A DNA stretch of 64,000 bases, taken from contig WBZZ01000640.1 of the NCBI GenBank assembly GCA_019918135.1, forward strand, positions 12,501-76,500, given 5' to 3'. The notes beneath the pieces were generated by a model that was not told where the DNA came from, did no database searches, and was given only the letters and a program-made list of their open reading frames with translations. The stretch comes from Paulinella micropora. Its lineage: Eukaryota; Cercozoa; Imbricatea; Euglyphida; Paulinellidae. Numbering within the stretch: the stretch's first letter is position 1; the number at the start of each line of letters is the position of its first letter. This document shows positions 22,593 to 32,185 of this stretch, piece after piece. The position numbers were made by a program, and so were the translations under genes.

Positions 22593-24090
22593 GTGTCGAC
22601 AGTCATGTTGAAGCCCGTTCGCAAGGAAACGTTGTATGCCCCCGAATACCCATACGAGCTTGCAGCGTCCCTGGACAACAACAAAATTACGCAATCGGCC
22701 CGGCTCCAGGTCGAGCTACAGTCCGGGGATGTACAGCACATGTGCGTTGACGCCGCGCTGCAGGTTGGCTTGCCGGTAATAGAAGACTTCAGCTCTAACA
22801 ACACTGACTACACCAAATTCGTTCAGTGGGTCCAGAAGATTTACCGACCGGAAAGATGCTACAAGCATGGGAACCTAACTGAGCTCATCGATAAAAAATT
22901 GCCTCAAGTTGTGCTTAGCGGGACCCAGTTTGCTAACAAAGAGAACACAGGCTTTAAATGTGCTATCGCCGTGGCCGGTTGGCTCTGGATCTCAAGTCAC
23001 ATTGCTCTGTTCTCGTCAGAAGCGGTGCTGCACTTTGCACGTGGGGACCCGCCCCGCTGGTCGTCGCTGAACGAATCCCTACTTATTGTCGCCTGTTTGT
23101 ACCAAGCACTCGACAAGAGCCAAACAGACCTATAGACGTATGTAACAGAAAGGAAACAGAACGACGTAACAGAGGAGCGGTACAACCTGTTACTGCTCAT
23201 GTCCGTTCTAGGCCCCTGGACCGAAGTTGAGTGGGCCTCCACAGACGTCAGGTTATTAGGGGTAAGGGTGCACAAGAGCAAGTTGCCCGCCGACACTAAA
23301 GAGAGGCTGCAAAAAACGCTTGTCGGATTATTTCCTGTATTGAAAGATGGCGCCACAAATGCAAATTGCTTCTGACGATGCTGTGGAGGCGGGGCTGTGC
23401 GCGTGGTTTCTGCGACAGAGCAAGTCCCAAGTGCCCAAACTCACCGAGCAGCACGCGATTGCGATAGCACAGAGGGAGCCCTTTTCCGTCGTGTCGGTTT
23501 GGATGCGGTTCAACAAGTTCTTGTCAGGGCCGGACTGGATATCCTGCGCCGACGAAATTTTCCGGCGCTTACGGCGCTGGGCTATCAATGTCATGGGCGT
23601 GGAATCGAAGATGAGCGACCAGCAATTTTCGAGTTGGGAAGAGTTCTATACGTTCTGTACACAAGTTCATAAACGGAAACTTGTGTTGTGCGAGTGCGAC
23701 AATAGTAGCTTGCTAAACATTACATTTGCTCTGAGCGAAAAAACTACGGAGTTGAACAAGAGCCAAAAAAAGATCGAGGGCATGATGCAGCAAATCGTAT
23801 GAGGAGAGAGACTGGACAGCCTCATGTTCCCGCCTTTCGAATCGGTCGGCACGGAAAGCCGGTGCACGGGGCTCGATAACCTGTTCGAAAGCCCCGGTCG
23901 CGGGCTTGCCCCGGGCGAAATGCATGAGCTCTCAGGCGGTGCAATCTTGGAGTTATTGGAAGATTGTCTGTTCATCTATTTTGTGGTAAGGTTCTGTCTG
24001 ATCCAGAGGCTAGGCAACGACGCTCTGCGAGGCAGTCATGAGCCCCGTTACACGATAAAATGGACAAAGCTCCCAAATCTTAAAGAGGGC
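22593..24090 (+). CDS. Unknown-domain cluster, copy A (head plus domain 1), frame interrupted
   Basis: I do not recognise this family. The head (22593-23380) holds EYPYELAASL, ALQVGLPVI, FVQWVQKIY and a hydrophobic IAVAGWLW helix, then GDPPRW. Each element has a counterpart in copy B at about 25780-26280 (EYPYQLAVSL, ALQVGLPII, FAKWVQTEY, IALAGWLW, GDPPRW). Domain 1 (about 23380-24070) has the signature EPFSVVSVWMRFNKFL..WISCADEIF and ends in TGLDNLF...LLEDCLFIYFVVRF...YTIKW. Against copy B, copy A is interrupted about three times, so it may be decayed. Origin, whether host or old virus-like, is open. It sits 5' to 3' in line with the following copies and may once have been part of one multi-domain protein. 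Confidence 0.55.
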
Positions 24091-24117
24091 TATTCCATGA
24101 TCACTGTCCCGGCGTCG

Positions 24118-24724
24118 GCCCCGGCGTCGGTCATTCAGACGATCAATGCGCAAGCTTCAGATTTCGTCAAGAACAAGCCGTTTTCTCTACAGTCGATGTG
24201 GGTCCTGTTCAGCCGTTTTCCTGAGTTCGAGAATGAATGGATAAGCAGCGCCAACAAAGTGCTCAGAGCTATACAAAAATACACCACGCCTACAATACAG
24301 GAAACTAACATTTTGCAAATTATTCTGATTTCGCAAACTTGGCACGAAGTAGTACAAAAGACTCTCACAAGACAAAAGGGGGTGCCTTGGGCGTATTTAA
24401 CAAAATACAATCAAACAATTTTCTTTGGACTGACCTACCGTTCCGATTTTAAGCTGCAACCACCAACAAAAAGCCAACAGGACATTGCGCACTTGATGCA
24501 AGAGATCATACAAGGAAGAACTCCCGCATGCCTGGCGTTGCGGTCTGCCTGGGACGTGAACAACCAAGAGTTTCTCAAAGGGCTTGATGAACTGTCTAAC
24601 TGCGCTTCTTACAACAGCAATGCTTCCTCGACCGAGACCGTTTTGTCAGCGCCCTTACTTCTGGAGATAGCAGAGACTTGTTTTTTATCTATGCGTTGGC
24701 CGCTAAATTCCTCTTTCCAGTACA
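24118..24724 (+). repeat. Direct repeat encoding unknown domain 2
   Basis: About 610 bp, repeated almost exactly at 24866-25471 (offset about 748 bp). It encodes KPFSLQSMWVLFSRFPEFENEW...VLRAIQK and ends in the LLEIAETC-type helix. The high nucleotide identity of the pair contrasts with the protein-level similarity to domains 1 and 4, so this is the youngest duplication in the cluster. Confidence 0.8.
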
Positions 24725-26864
24725 TAACACTATGCGGGCCCTTAGATTAGCCCTTTCATCAGCCCTTAGATCAACCCTCAATGTTTCGTGGCAGCGTAAG
24801 AAGGAAAGTTTATATCGCAGAGAGCATTTGGCTTTGCCAGCCTCCGGGCCCATCCCGGCGTCGGTCCCGGCGTCGGTCATTCAGACGATCAATGCGCAAG
24901 CTTCAGATTTCGTCAAGAACCAGCCGTTTTCTCTACAGTCGATTTGGGTCCTGTTCAGTCGTTTTCCTGAGTTCGAGAATGAATGGGTAAGCAGCGCCAA
25001 CAAAGTGCTCAGAGCTATACAAAAATACACCACGCCTACAATACAGGAAACTAACATTTTGCAAATTATTCTGATTTCGCAAACCTGGCACAAAATAGTA
25101 CACAAGAGTTTCGGAAGACAAAAGGGGGTACCTTGGGCGTATTCAACAAAATACAATCAAACAATTTTCTTTGGACTGACATACCGTCGCGATTTCGAGC
25201 TGAAAGCACCAACAAAAAGCCAACAGGACATTGCGCACTTGATGCAAGAGATCATACAAGGAAGAACTCCCGCATGCCTGGCGTTGCGGTCTGCCTGGCA
25301 CGTGAACGACGAAAAGTTTCTCGAAGGGCTTGATGAACTGTCTAACTGCGCTTCTTACAACAGCAATGCTTCCTCGACCGAGACCGTTTTGTCAGCGCCC
25401 TTACTTCTGGAGATAGCAGAGACTTGTTTTTTTATCTATGCGTTGGCCGCTAAATTCCTCTTTCCAGTACAAAACAGCGCGCGGACCCTTACATCAACCT
25501 CAACCCGTAGATCAACCCTCCGTGTTTCGTGGCAGTCTAAGAGAGTTCGGGAAAGTTACTATCGCAGAGGGCATTCGGCTTTGCCGGCCTCCATGCCTAT
25601 CCAGCCGCTTCCGACGAACGGGGGAACGTTCGCTTGGCCACACTCCATGCCTATACCACCGCTTCCGACGGACCGAAAGGACGCGATCGTTTTGCGACGC
25701 GGGTTGAACGCGCCCGGGGAGGGCGTACAGAAGAAAAAGCGCAGGTTGACAACTGCGGCCAGATCGGCGCTGTGGGCTAACGAGTACCCCTACCAGCTAG
25801 CGGTCTCACTTCGCGCAAAGAGCTTGGATGCCTTGCGGCTCAAGATTGTGCTGGAGCCCCAGGAATTACGGAAACTGTGCGAGTTTGCCGCGCTTCAGGT
25901 AGGGCTGCCAATAATAGACTTTGGCCAGAGCGAGGAATACAAGGGATTTGCGAAATGGGTCCAAACCGAATATAACGTCCCTAACAACAAAGAAGCACAC
26001 GCACAGGAACTCATCGAAAAACGCCTGTCGGACGTTGTGCTTTCCGAAATCATCTACAAAAGCTGTGATACCAGCGAAATAGAGTTGTTGTTTTCAGAAA
26101 GCAAATACTACGAACCAAACACCGGCTTCAATTTGGCTATTGCCTTGGCCGGATGGCTGTGGCTGTCTAAGAGGAGGATCTCTCTACTATCCGTTGCGGT
26201 GGGGCCCACCGCTGTTCAACCGAAACAGAAACAAAAAGACGGCGACCCGCCGCGCTGGGAGCCCTTGCTCTTGGTCATTCGTCTGCACCGGGCCCTCGCA
26301 ACGAGCATCGAGAAGCTGCGGAGGTACGTCAGCAAAAGTGCCAGGGAGAAGCAGCCACAAAAAAACGCGCTCTTGGTCCTGTGCCTTCTGAATATTCCTG
26401 TGGATTTTGTGTGGGACCAGCAAGAAGTCCAGGACAAGAAGCGACAAGTGTTGCGGAAAGACTGGTTGCCCGCGGATATGAAACGGGGCCTGCTCCACAC
26501 GCTCGATCTTATTGGTCATGTCGGGCTTCCCTGGGCCATCACTCCTCAAGATGTGCAGGCCGGTCTGTGCGCGGCGTTCTTCGAGCGGAGCCTGGCGCAG
26601 GTGCCCGGAATTACCCGCCAGCACGCCTGCACGATAGCCCGGAAGGAGCCCTTTTCACTCGTGTCGCTGTGGCTGCTGTTCAACAAATTCCTGTCCGTCC
26701 AGGATTGGGAGGGCTGTGCCGACAGAGTGCTTAGCTGCCTGAAAGCACGGCCCCAGAGCCAATGGCGTCACAAACAAGGAGATTTACTGCACCTGGCCCA
26801 AAAGCTGTCGAGCTGGGACCAAGCCTACCGAGAAGGTATTGTGTCAAAGAATATCTGTTACTGA
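24678..26864 (+). CDS. Unknown-domain cluster, long ORF with domain 3, head B and start of domain 4
   Basis: This is a 728-codon open frame, the longest in the cluster. Residues about 50-270 are domain 3 (QPFSLQSIWVLFSRFPEFENEW, then LLEIAETCFFIYALAAKFLFP). A basic, Pro-rich linker follows at about 275-370 (MPIQPLPTNGG, MPIPPLPTDRK, KKKRR, possibly a nuclear localisation signal). Then comes head B at about 375-620 (EYPYQLAVSL, ALQVGLPIIDF, IALAGWLW, LLVLCLLNIPVDFVW). It ends with the first half of domain 4 (EPFSLVSLWLLFNKFLSVQDWEGCADRVL). The first ATG overlaps the end of domain 2, so the true start may lie upstream. Domain 4 appears to continue in the next frame at 26839. I know no family with this arrangement and give no function. 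Confidence 0.6.
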   Translation: MFFIYALAAKFLFPVHNTMRALRLALSSALRSTLNVSWQRKKESLYRREHLALPASGPIPASVPASVIQTINAQASDFVKNQPFSLQSIWVLFSRFPEFENEWVSSANKVLRAIQKYTTPTIQETNILQIILISQTWHKIVHKSFGRQKGVPWAYSTKYNQTIFFGLTYRRDFELKAPTKSQQDIAHLMQEIIQGRTPACLALRSAWHVNDEKFLEGLDELSNCASYNSNASSTETVLSAPLLLEIAETCFFIYALAAKFLFPVQNSARTLTSTSTRRSTLRVSWQSKRVRESYYRRGHSALPASMPIQPLPTNGGTFAWPHSMPIPPLPTDRKDAIVLRRGLNAPGEGVQKKKRRLTTAARSALWANEYPYQLAVSLRAKSLDALRLKIVLEPQELRKLCEFAALQVGLPIIDFGQSEEYKGFAKWVQTEYNVPNNKEAHAQELIEKRLSDVVLSEIIYKSCDTSEIELLFSESKYYEPNTGFNLAIALAGWLWLSKRRISLLSVAVGPTAVQPKQKQKDGDPPRWEPLLLVIRLHRALATSIEKLRRYVSKSAREKQPQKNALLVLCLLNIPVDFVWDQQEVQDKKRQVLRKDWLPADMKRGLLHTLDLIGHVGLPWAITPQDVQAGLCAAFFERSLAQVPGITRQHACTIARKEPFSLVSLWLLFNKFLSVQDWEGCADRVLSCLKARPQSQWRHKQGDLLHLAQKLSSWDQAYREGIVSKNICY
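24866..25471 (+). repeat. Direct repeat encoding unknown domain 3
   Basis: Second member of the 610-bp direct-repeat pair. Small differences from the first copy are mostly substitutions that keep the protein frame. Confidence 0.8.
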
Positions 26865-27432
26865 GGGCGACAACTCTGTAATCTTCGAATCTGCGCTGCC
26901 TGCGCCTCGCGAGCGTCGCCAGAACCATAGAAAGCTGGCGCTCATAATGCAACGAATCGTGAGGAAAAAGTCCCTCAAAAGCATCACGTTCCCACCCTTT
27001 GCCACAGCTACCCACAAGGTTGAGGGACTACGCATAGGGCTTGATAACCTGTTCAAGAACTCTGGTGAGCAGTTTATTTCGAACCAACTGCACAACCTGA
27101 CCGACGATCAAGTGGCGGAGCTCCTGGAGGCCTGCCTGTTTGTCTATACAATAACACGACTAGTTCTGTGGCCCAGGCAAGAAAGCCAGATAGTCAACAG
27201 AACGAAGTACACAATTAAGTGGGAATCAGGGGCCACAGTAGACAAGCCCGAAACAAAGGCGGCCACTCGTCCACAGCGGCTAGACGACGTGACGAGCCCT
27301 CCAGCATCTCCGGAAACGGAGCATGACGACATGTTGCTAAGTTCTGCGCCGCCGCCGATTGGATCCCTCTCACCTCCGGAGAAGGGCAACGAGTTCGAAA
27401 GTTACCTCGCCGACTTTCTCCGCAGCACGTAG
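26839..27432 (+). CDS. Unknown-domain cluster, second half of domain 4
   Basis: Open for 197 codons, overlapping the previous frame by 26 bases. It matches the C-terminal half of domain 1: IMQRIVRKK..SITFPPF, then GLRIGLDNLFKN, LLEACLFVYTITRLVL and KYTIKWES. A Pro/Ser/Asp-rich, probably disordered segment follows (PPASPETEHDDMLLSSAPPP). The overlap with the previous ORF is best explained by a single frame change or an unrecognised intron within one gene. Confidence 0.55.
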   Translation: MCQRISVTEGDNSVIFESALPAPRERRQNHRKLALIMQRIVRKKSLKSITFPPFATATHKVEGLRIGLDNLFKNSGEQFISNQLHNLTDDQVAELLEACLFVYTITRLVLWPRQESQIVNRTKYTIKWESGATVDKPETKAATRPQRLDDVTSPPASPETEHDDMLLSSAPPPIGSLSPPEKGNEFESYLADFLRST

Positions 27433-27728
27433 CTCTGACTGACTCTCCGCCGCGCATAGAAAGGCAGGGCTCTCCAGTTTCGCCATCAGACTACTGGCGT
27501 GATGATGATGATGATGCTATGCCCGTAGATTCTCGGTTTAGACAGCCGCCGAGTGGACGGCACACACCTCTGGGTATGTTCGGGGATTTTGCTGAAGAAG
27601 ATAACACTCTAAGCGGTCTGCAGCCTCTGCTACCATCACTGCCATTAACCATCTACGGCGGGCTAGAGAACAACGGAGAATCTCTTAGCTCAGCAAACAA
27701 CGATTTCTTGGAGTTCTTTGATTTCTAA
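27423..27728 (+). CDS. Acidic-aromatic C-terminal tail of the unknown cluster
   Basis: A third frame takes over near 27423 and is open to TAA at 27726-27728. The sequence is disordered and acidic: DDDDDAMPVDSRF, GMFGDFAEEDN, ending SANNDFLEFFDF. Clusters of Asp/Glu with Phe/Leu look like acidic transcription-activation tails, which is analogy only. A poly(A) signal follows 90 bp downstream, so this is likely the true end of the gene. Confidence 0.5.
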   Translation, partial: QHVALTDSPPRIERQGSPVSPSDYWRDDDDDAMPVDSRFRQPPSGRHTPLGMFGDFAEEDNTLSGLQPLLPSLPLTIYGGLENNGESLSSANNDFLEFFDF

Positions 27729-27818
27729 CAGCCGATTCGTGAATTGGATCCGAAGAGCGAGAAAAATAGATAAGGAAGGTTTTTTTTTCGGCCCCAAATT
27801 GTTTTAGAACATGTATTT

Positions 27819-27824
27819 AATAAA
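27819..27824 (+). terminator. AATAAA polyadenylation signal
   Basis: Canonical AATAAA about 90 bp after the TAA of the acidic tail, followed by a T- and GT-rich stretch (27841-27858), the expected downstream element. Confidence 0.65.
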
Positions 27825-28068
27825 ACTTTCTCCGCATTTCTTTTGTGTGTGTGTGTGGTAAATGCCAAGGCTTTGCTTGAACCTAAAAATGCTCATCGTG
27901 CCATCCACGGCCCATTTTGCATCTTTCGGCTCCTTTGCATTTTCTTTTTTTTTTTATCTCCTTTCTTTTCGTTTCCTCCTTGCCCCTCGCGCGCCCTCTT
28001 CTCACACGCCCCCCCCCCCCCCTCCCCCCGCCCAAGAACACACGCACACAAAAGACTGCCCCTGCCTG

Positions 28069-28671
28069 TCACCCGAGCAGGCAATGCTGGGCTGCGGTGG
28101 ACAGCGGCAGTGCCACGCCAAGGTACAGAAGCCACGACACTGCTATTGCGGCGCCCGCGGCGCTGCGCCGCGGTCTGCCCGTAGCTTGCGCGGCCAAAGG
28201 AACGCCCGCACCAAGCAGCCACGACGCGCAGTCCACGCCCAAGAACCAGGCCCAGACGTCTTGGTACCAGCAGCTGACGCTGATGTCTGTCTCGATGCGC
28301 CCACACGCCGTCCGGCCGCTGTTCTGTTTCGGGTAGCAAAGGATTACAATGTCTAGGGTCCTGACTTCAATTGGGTACGCAGGCAACGTAGCCACTGGCG
28401 CCCAGCGCCAGGCGCCGATGAGCCTGTGTGCATGCAACGGGTGCTCAACAATCACAGCGCCATCGTCGCCCCTCGCGACGACCGCGGCGCTCAGCGCGCC
28501 TATCCCTTCATCCAAGACCCGCGCGACCGCGCGGTTCACAAACAATTGCACTGTTCGTTTGGGCAGCAAGGCACTGTACGCAACCACGCGCGTTGAGTTG
28601 GGCGCGTAGAACGTACGCAGTTCGCTGTGGGCTGGGCACAAGAGCAGAAACACTAGCAGAGCGCACGGCAT
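28069..28671 (-). CDS. Signal-peptide membrane protein, unknown
   Basis: 200 residues from the ATG at 28671. The start gives a clear signal peptide (MPCALLVFLLLCPAHS). The mature part includes FYAPNSTRVVAYSALLP with one N-glycosylation site, and a central region with three cysteines and several tryptophans. Two hydrophobic segments lie near the C-terminus (WFLGVDCASWLLGAGVPLAA and AIAVSWLLYLGVALPL). It could be an ER or plasma-membrane protein with its N-terminal domain in the lumen. The stop falls in a GTGACA context, so a further exon is possible. I do not recognise the family. Confidence 0.5.
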   Translation of the reverse strand: MPCALLVFLLLCPAHSELRTFYAPNSTRVVAYSALLPKRTVQLFVNRAVARVLDEGIGALSAAVVARGDDGAVIVEHPLHAHRLIGAWRWAPVATLPAYPIEVRTLDIVILCYPKQNSGRTACGRIETDISVSCWYQDVWAWFLGVDCASWLLGAGVPLAAQATGRPRRSAAGAAIAVSWLLYLGVALPLSTAAQHCLLG

Positions 28672-28689
28672 CAATGTGTCTTGGGTGCT

Positions 28690-29120
28690 GCAAAGCGCAC
28701 CCCTTTTTTTTTCTTCTCCCTCCCCTTTTTTCCCCCCCAGCCTTTTTTTTTCTTGGCTTGTTTTCTTGTAAAAATCGTTGGCACGCAAACAAAAGCAAGC
28801 CAAGGGGGGGGCGGCGGTGCGCACTGGAGAGGGGGGGAAAAGGTGCGGCGCGGACAAGCGGGATCAGAACGAGATTTGTTTTTTTTAATGGGGGGGGGGG
28901 GGGGGGGAGGGGGGCGCGACCCCCCCCCCCCCTCCCCCCTCTCCTCCGCCGTTTAGGTCTTCTTTTGTTTGGTTCTGGCAGGAGGGAGAGAGAGGGAGTG
29001 TGTGGGGGGGGGGGGGGGAAGGAAGGGGGGAGGAAGGGGGCGGCGGTCGCCCCTTTCTCTCCCCCCCCCCCCCCCCGCCCCGCACCCCTCCCCCCTTTTT
29101 TTGGGGGGGGGGGCTGGTGC
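28690..29120. repeat. G- and C-homopolymer-rich tract
   Basis: Alternating runs of ten or more G, C or T (about 28889-28910, 28921-28932, 29004-29018, 29058-29075, 29095-29112). Open frames here (poly-Gly or poly-Pro) are composition artefacts. Such runs are hard to sequence and assemble. Confidence 0.85.
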
Positions 29121-29127
29121 GAGTTGG

Positions 29128-30579
29128 CTAATTGTCACAAACAATGTGCAGGTTTTCTACCGACTGCTGCAAGGCCTCTATCTGCTTCGTGGTTATTTTG
29201 TAGCAGCCCCTGATTGTAAGCTTTTGCAAAGACCGGGAGTTTCTGACCGCGTCAAGCGATTTGATCTCGCCACAGTTGTCCAGAGTCAGAGATTGCAGCG
29301 AAGGGCAAGCCATCGGTGCGGCGAGCCCCGCGTCAGTCATTCTGTTATTCTGCTCGATAGCCAAGGTCTGCAACGAACGGCAGTTGCGCAGTGCCGACAG
29401 GCCCTCGTCGCTGGGGACACTCGCGGATCCGGGAGTGTGGAGCAGCTGCAGCTCGTGCAGCGCTTCGGACTTTGCTAGTTGCTGCAGAATCGTGTTCGAC
29501 ATTGCGTCTTCCACGATTCCCAGCTGCGTCAGCGACCTGCACGCTCGCAGGGCGTCCACGCCACTGGCATTGAGCGTAGGACAGAAAGCGAGCCTGAGCC
29601 TTTCGAGCCCGTTCGGCAGATTCGATTGCTCCGTGGCAATCAGCCGTAAACTTGGAGTTCCACTCCGGAGTGAAGAATTGTTCGTCTTTGAAATATTTGA
29701 TCCAGTCCAATAGCAACACAAACTGAACGCGCGGGTCTGCCCCAATCATTGCCAGAACGGATTTCCTGTCATTTACGGACCAACTGGCGGCAAAGAAATA
29801 AACGCAGATCTTACGTTCGCACTTTTCTTCATCGGCCCATAGATCATCGAATTTAAAGCCCTCTTTCACCTTCGTATTAAACTTGACTTTCGGCGTGGCG
29901 GCGGGAGTACCTTTTTTTTGGCAGAACTTTTGGCGTAGAGCCTTTGTGTTTGCCTCATAGTTTCCCATTTCAACCCCGTACACGCCCTTGAAGCCGACGA
30001 AGGCGGCCATATTTACACTGACGCCCGCGCCCGCGCACAGGTCCACAAAGGTAAGTTCTTGCTGGAGGCCCTGGAAGTAGTAGTCAAGCAAGGTAAAAAA
30101 ATGGGCGCGGGTTCCCCTTGTGTTCCCCCTGTTTCCACGGTGCTGCTGTTGGAACGCGTGTCTCGTCTGTTGCTGGAACTTGCGCCTTGTCTCTCTGAAG
30201 CCGGCACTACGCATGATAAATGCTGCTTGTTTGGCATGCCTTGCAAAACTCCGTACCATTGTCTAATAGCCTTCATGCCCTTTATTTTGTCAGGCAGGTG
30301 CAACAAATAGGACGCGTCAATCTCGCCGCATTCTTTCTTCCTACATTTCTTGTCAGACAGCACGTTTTTTTCTTGACAGTATGAACATATCCATTGGCCC
30401 TCAGGCAGCAAGATCATTGAAGCAGGCAACTTTTTTCTGCGGGGCATAGGTGGCCGCTGAACGGTGGCAACCTTGTCTGCTAGGGTGGGTATGAAGCCCG
30501 TGTTGTGTACATGAGAGGCTCTTCTACCGTTGATAGCTTGGTTCATTTGTTTTCGTCTCTTCTTCCATGTCTTGAACAC
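29128..30579 (-). CDS. Zinc finger + DOT1-like methyltransferase + LRR protein, frame changes
   Basis: The minus strand is read from the ATG at 30579. First comes a basic N-terminus, then a RanBP2-like zinc finger (WICSYCQEKN..KKCRKKEC, C-x2-C-x10-C-x4-C). After a frame change comes a SAM-binding core resembling DOT1-type methyltransferases (FVDLCAGAGVSVNMAA, then GVYGVEMGNYEAN, and later KICVYFFAASWS). A second frame change leads to five or six Cys-bearing leucine-rich repeats (LRACRSLTQLGI, LRNCRSLQTLAIEQ, ACPSLQSLTLDNC, SRSLQKLTIRGC). Stop at 29128. DOT1 methylates histone H3 Lys79 in eukaryotes; here only the fold is supported, not the substrate. One interrupted gene is more likely than three overlapping ones, because each domain ends where the next begins. 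Short introns, assembly indels or decay could explain the two changes. Confidence 0.6.
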
Positions 30580-30782
30580 AGAGAGAGCCAGCTACATCTG
30601 ACGATTTTTTTTTTGTTTTTCCTTTTAAATCCTCGCTTATTTACTGCTGGTAAAGTTAAGAGGGAGGAGAGAATTTAAGGGAGCTCCCTTTTCGGTGCGG
30701 GTGGGGGAGGGGTGCGAGGAACAAAAAGAGCCGGCCGCAAATTCACGGTGCCAGCTTTGGCCCCCCCTCCCCAAAAAAGGTT

Positions 30783-31872
30783 TCCGCTGAGGCCCGCACA
30801 ATACGGACGAGATTATTGGCACCCCAACATTCCGCGAAATACGGCCGCTAGCCGTTTTGTCGACAAATCCGCCGGGTCTAAGATAGCTCAAAAGAATTTT
30901 TTTTTTGGTTCGGCAATGTCGGTGTTGGATTGTCAGAAAAAAAAAGCTGCGGAAAGATTGGCGGGCGGGGAAAAATCAGCAAATTGAAATTTTTTTCCGC
31001 CCACCAATCTTTCCCCAACTTTTTTCTGACAATCCAAGGCCGAAACTGCCTTAAAAAAAAAAAGTTTTCGCGACTGCACGCAAAATACGGCCGAAGATAT
31101 TGGCACACCCAACATTCCGCGAAATACGGACGAGATTATTGGCACCCCAACATTCCGCGAAATACGGACGAGATGATTGGCACCCCAACATTCCGCGAAA
31201 TACGGCCGCCAGCCGTTTTGTCGACAAATCCGCCGGGTCTAAGATAGCTCAAAAATAAATTTTCTTTTTTTGGTTCGGCAATTTCGGCCTTGGATTGTCA
31301 GAAAAAAAAAAGCTGGGGAAAGATTGGCGGGCGGGGAAAAAATCGCAAATTGAAAATTTTCCCCTCCCACCAATCTTTTCCCAGCTTTTTTTCCTGACTT
31401 ATCCAAAGCCGAAACTGCCTTTAAAAAAAAAGTTTTCGTGACGGCCCACAAAATACGGCCGAAGATATTGGCACACCCAACATTCCGCGAAATACGGACG
31501 AGATTATTGGCACCCCAACATTTTGCGAAATACGGCCGCTAGCCGTTTTGTCGACAAATCCGCCTGGTCTAAGATAGCTCAAAAATAAATTTTCTTTTTT
31601 TAGTTCGGCAATTTCGGTGTTGGATTGTCAGAAAAAAAAGCTGGGGAAAGATTGGCGGGCGGGGAAAAAATCAGCAAATTGAAAATTTTCCCCGCCCACC
31701 AATCTTTCCCCAGGTTTTTTTCCTGACTTATCCAAAGCCGAAAGTGCCTTTAAAAAAAAAGTTTTCGTGACGGCCCGCAAAATAAGGCCGAAGATATTGG
31801 CACACCCAACATTCCGCGAAATACGGACGAGATTATTGGCACCCCAACATTCCGCAGAACACGACCGTTTTG
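30783..31872. repeat. Tandem hairpin satellite, three units
   Basis: Three units of about 330-365 bp. Each holds an inverted repeat with arms of about 60-75 bp (30911-31051, 31276-31413, 31604-31747) around GGGAAAGATTGGCGGGCGGG and its complement. This is followed by A-runs, GTTTTCG, and then a 38-bp subrepeat (ATTCCGCGAAATACGGACGA...) present two or three times per unit. Unit 2 carries the extra subrepeat. No coding capacity. It lies between the methyltransferase-like and RPB2-like genes. Confidence 0.8.
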
Positions 31873-32185
31873 TCGACAATAGTTGATTTTCTTTTTTTTA
31901 CGGGCGAGCGAGAGAAACAGCGAGAGAGAGAAACAGCGAGAGAGCGGAGTAAGGCCCGGCCAAGTGTCGGAGTCATATGAGACAGAACATGAGCCTAGCC
32001 CTTTTTTTTTTTTAATTCTAGCCGCTCTGCGCACGGGCTTGAATTTTTGTTTAATCAATCAAAACTTTTTTCCTCTTCTTTTTTCTTCAGCGTCGTCAGG
32101 AGCCTATACGCCTTTCCTTTTCCTGTTTTTTACAAAAGAAAAGAAAAGAAAGGGAGGTGGTCGCCTGCGTTTTTCTTTTTTTGGT
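31873..32185. other. Spacer 3' of the RPB2-like gene
   Basis: T-rich and A-rich tracts and a short AGAG repeat at 31908-31945. No gene seen. It presumably includes the 3' flank of the minus-strand RPB2-like gene. Confidence 0.5.

Noticed and set aside
22593-27432. The unknown-domain cluster as RPB1 or a capsid protein
   Set aside because: No RPB1 metal-binding NADFDGDE-like motif and no capsid signature that I can recognise; similarity would be guesswork.
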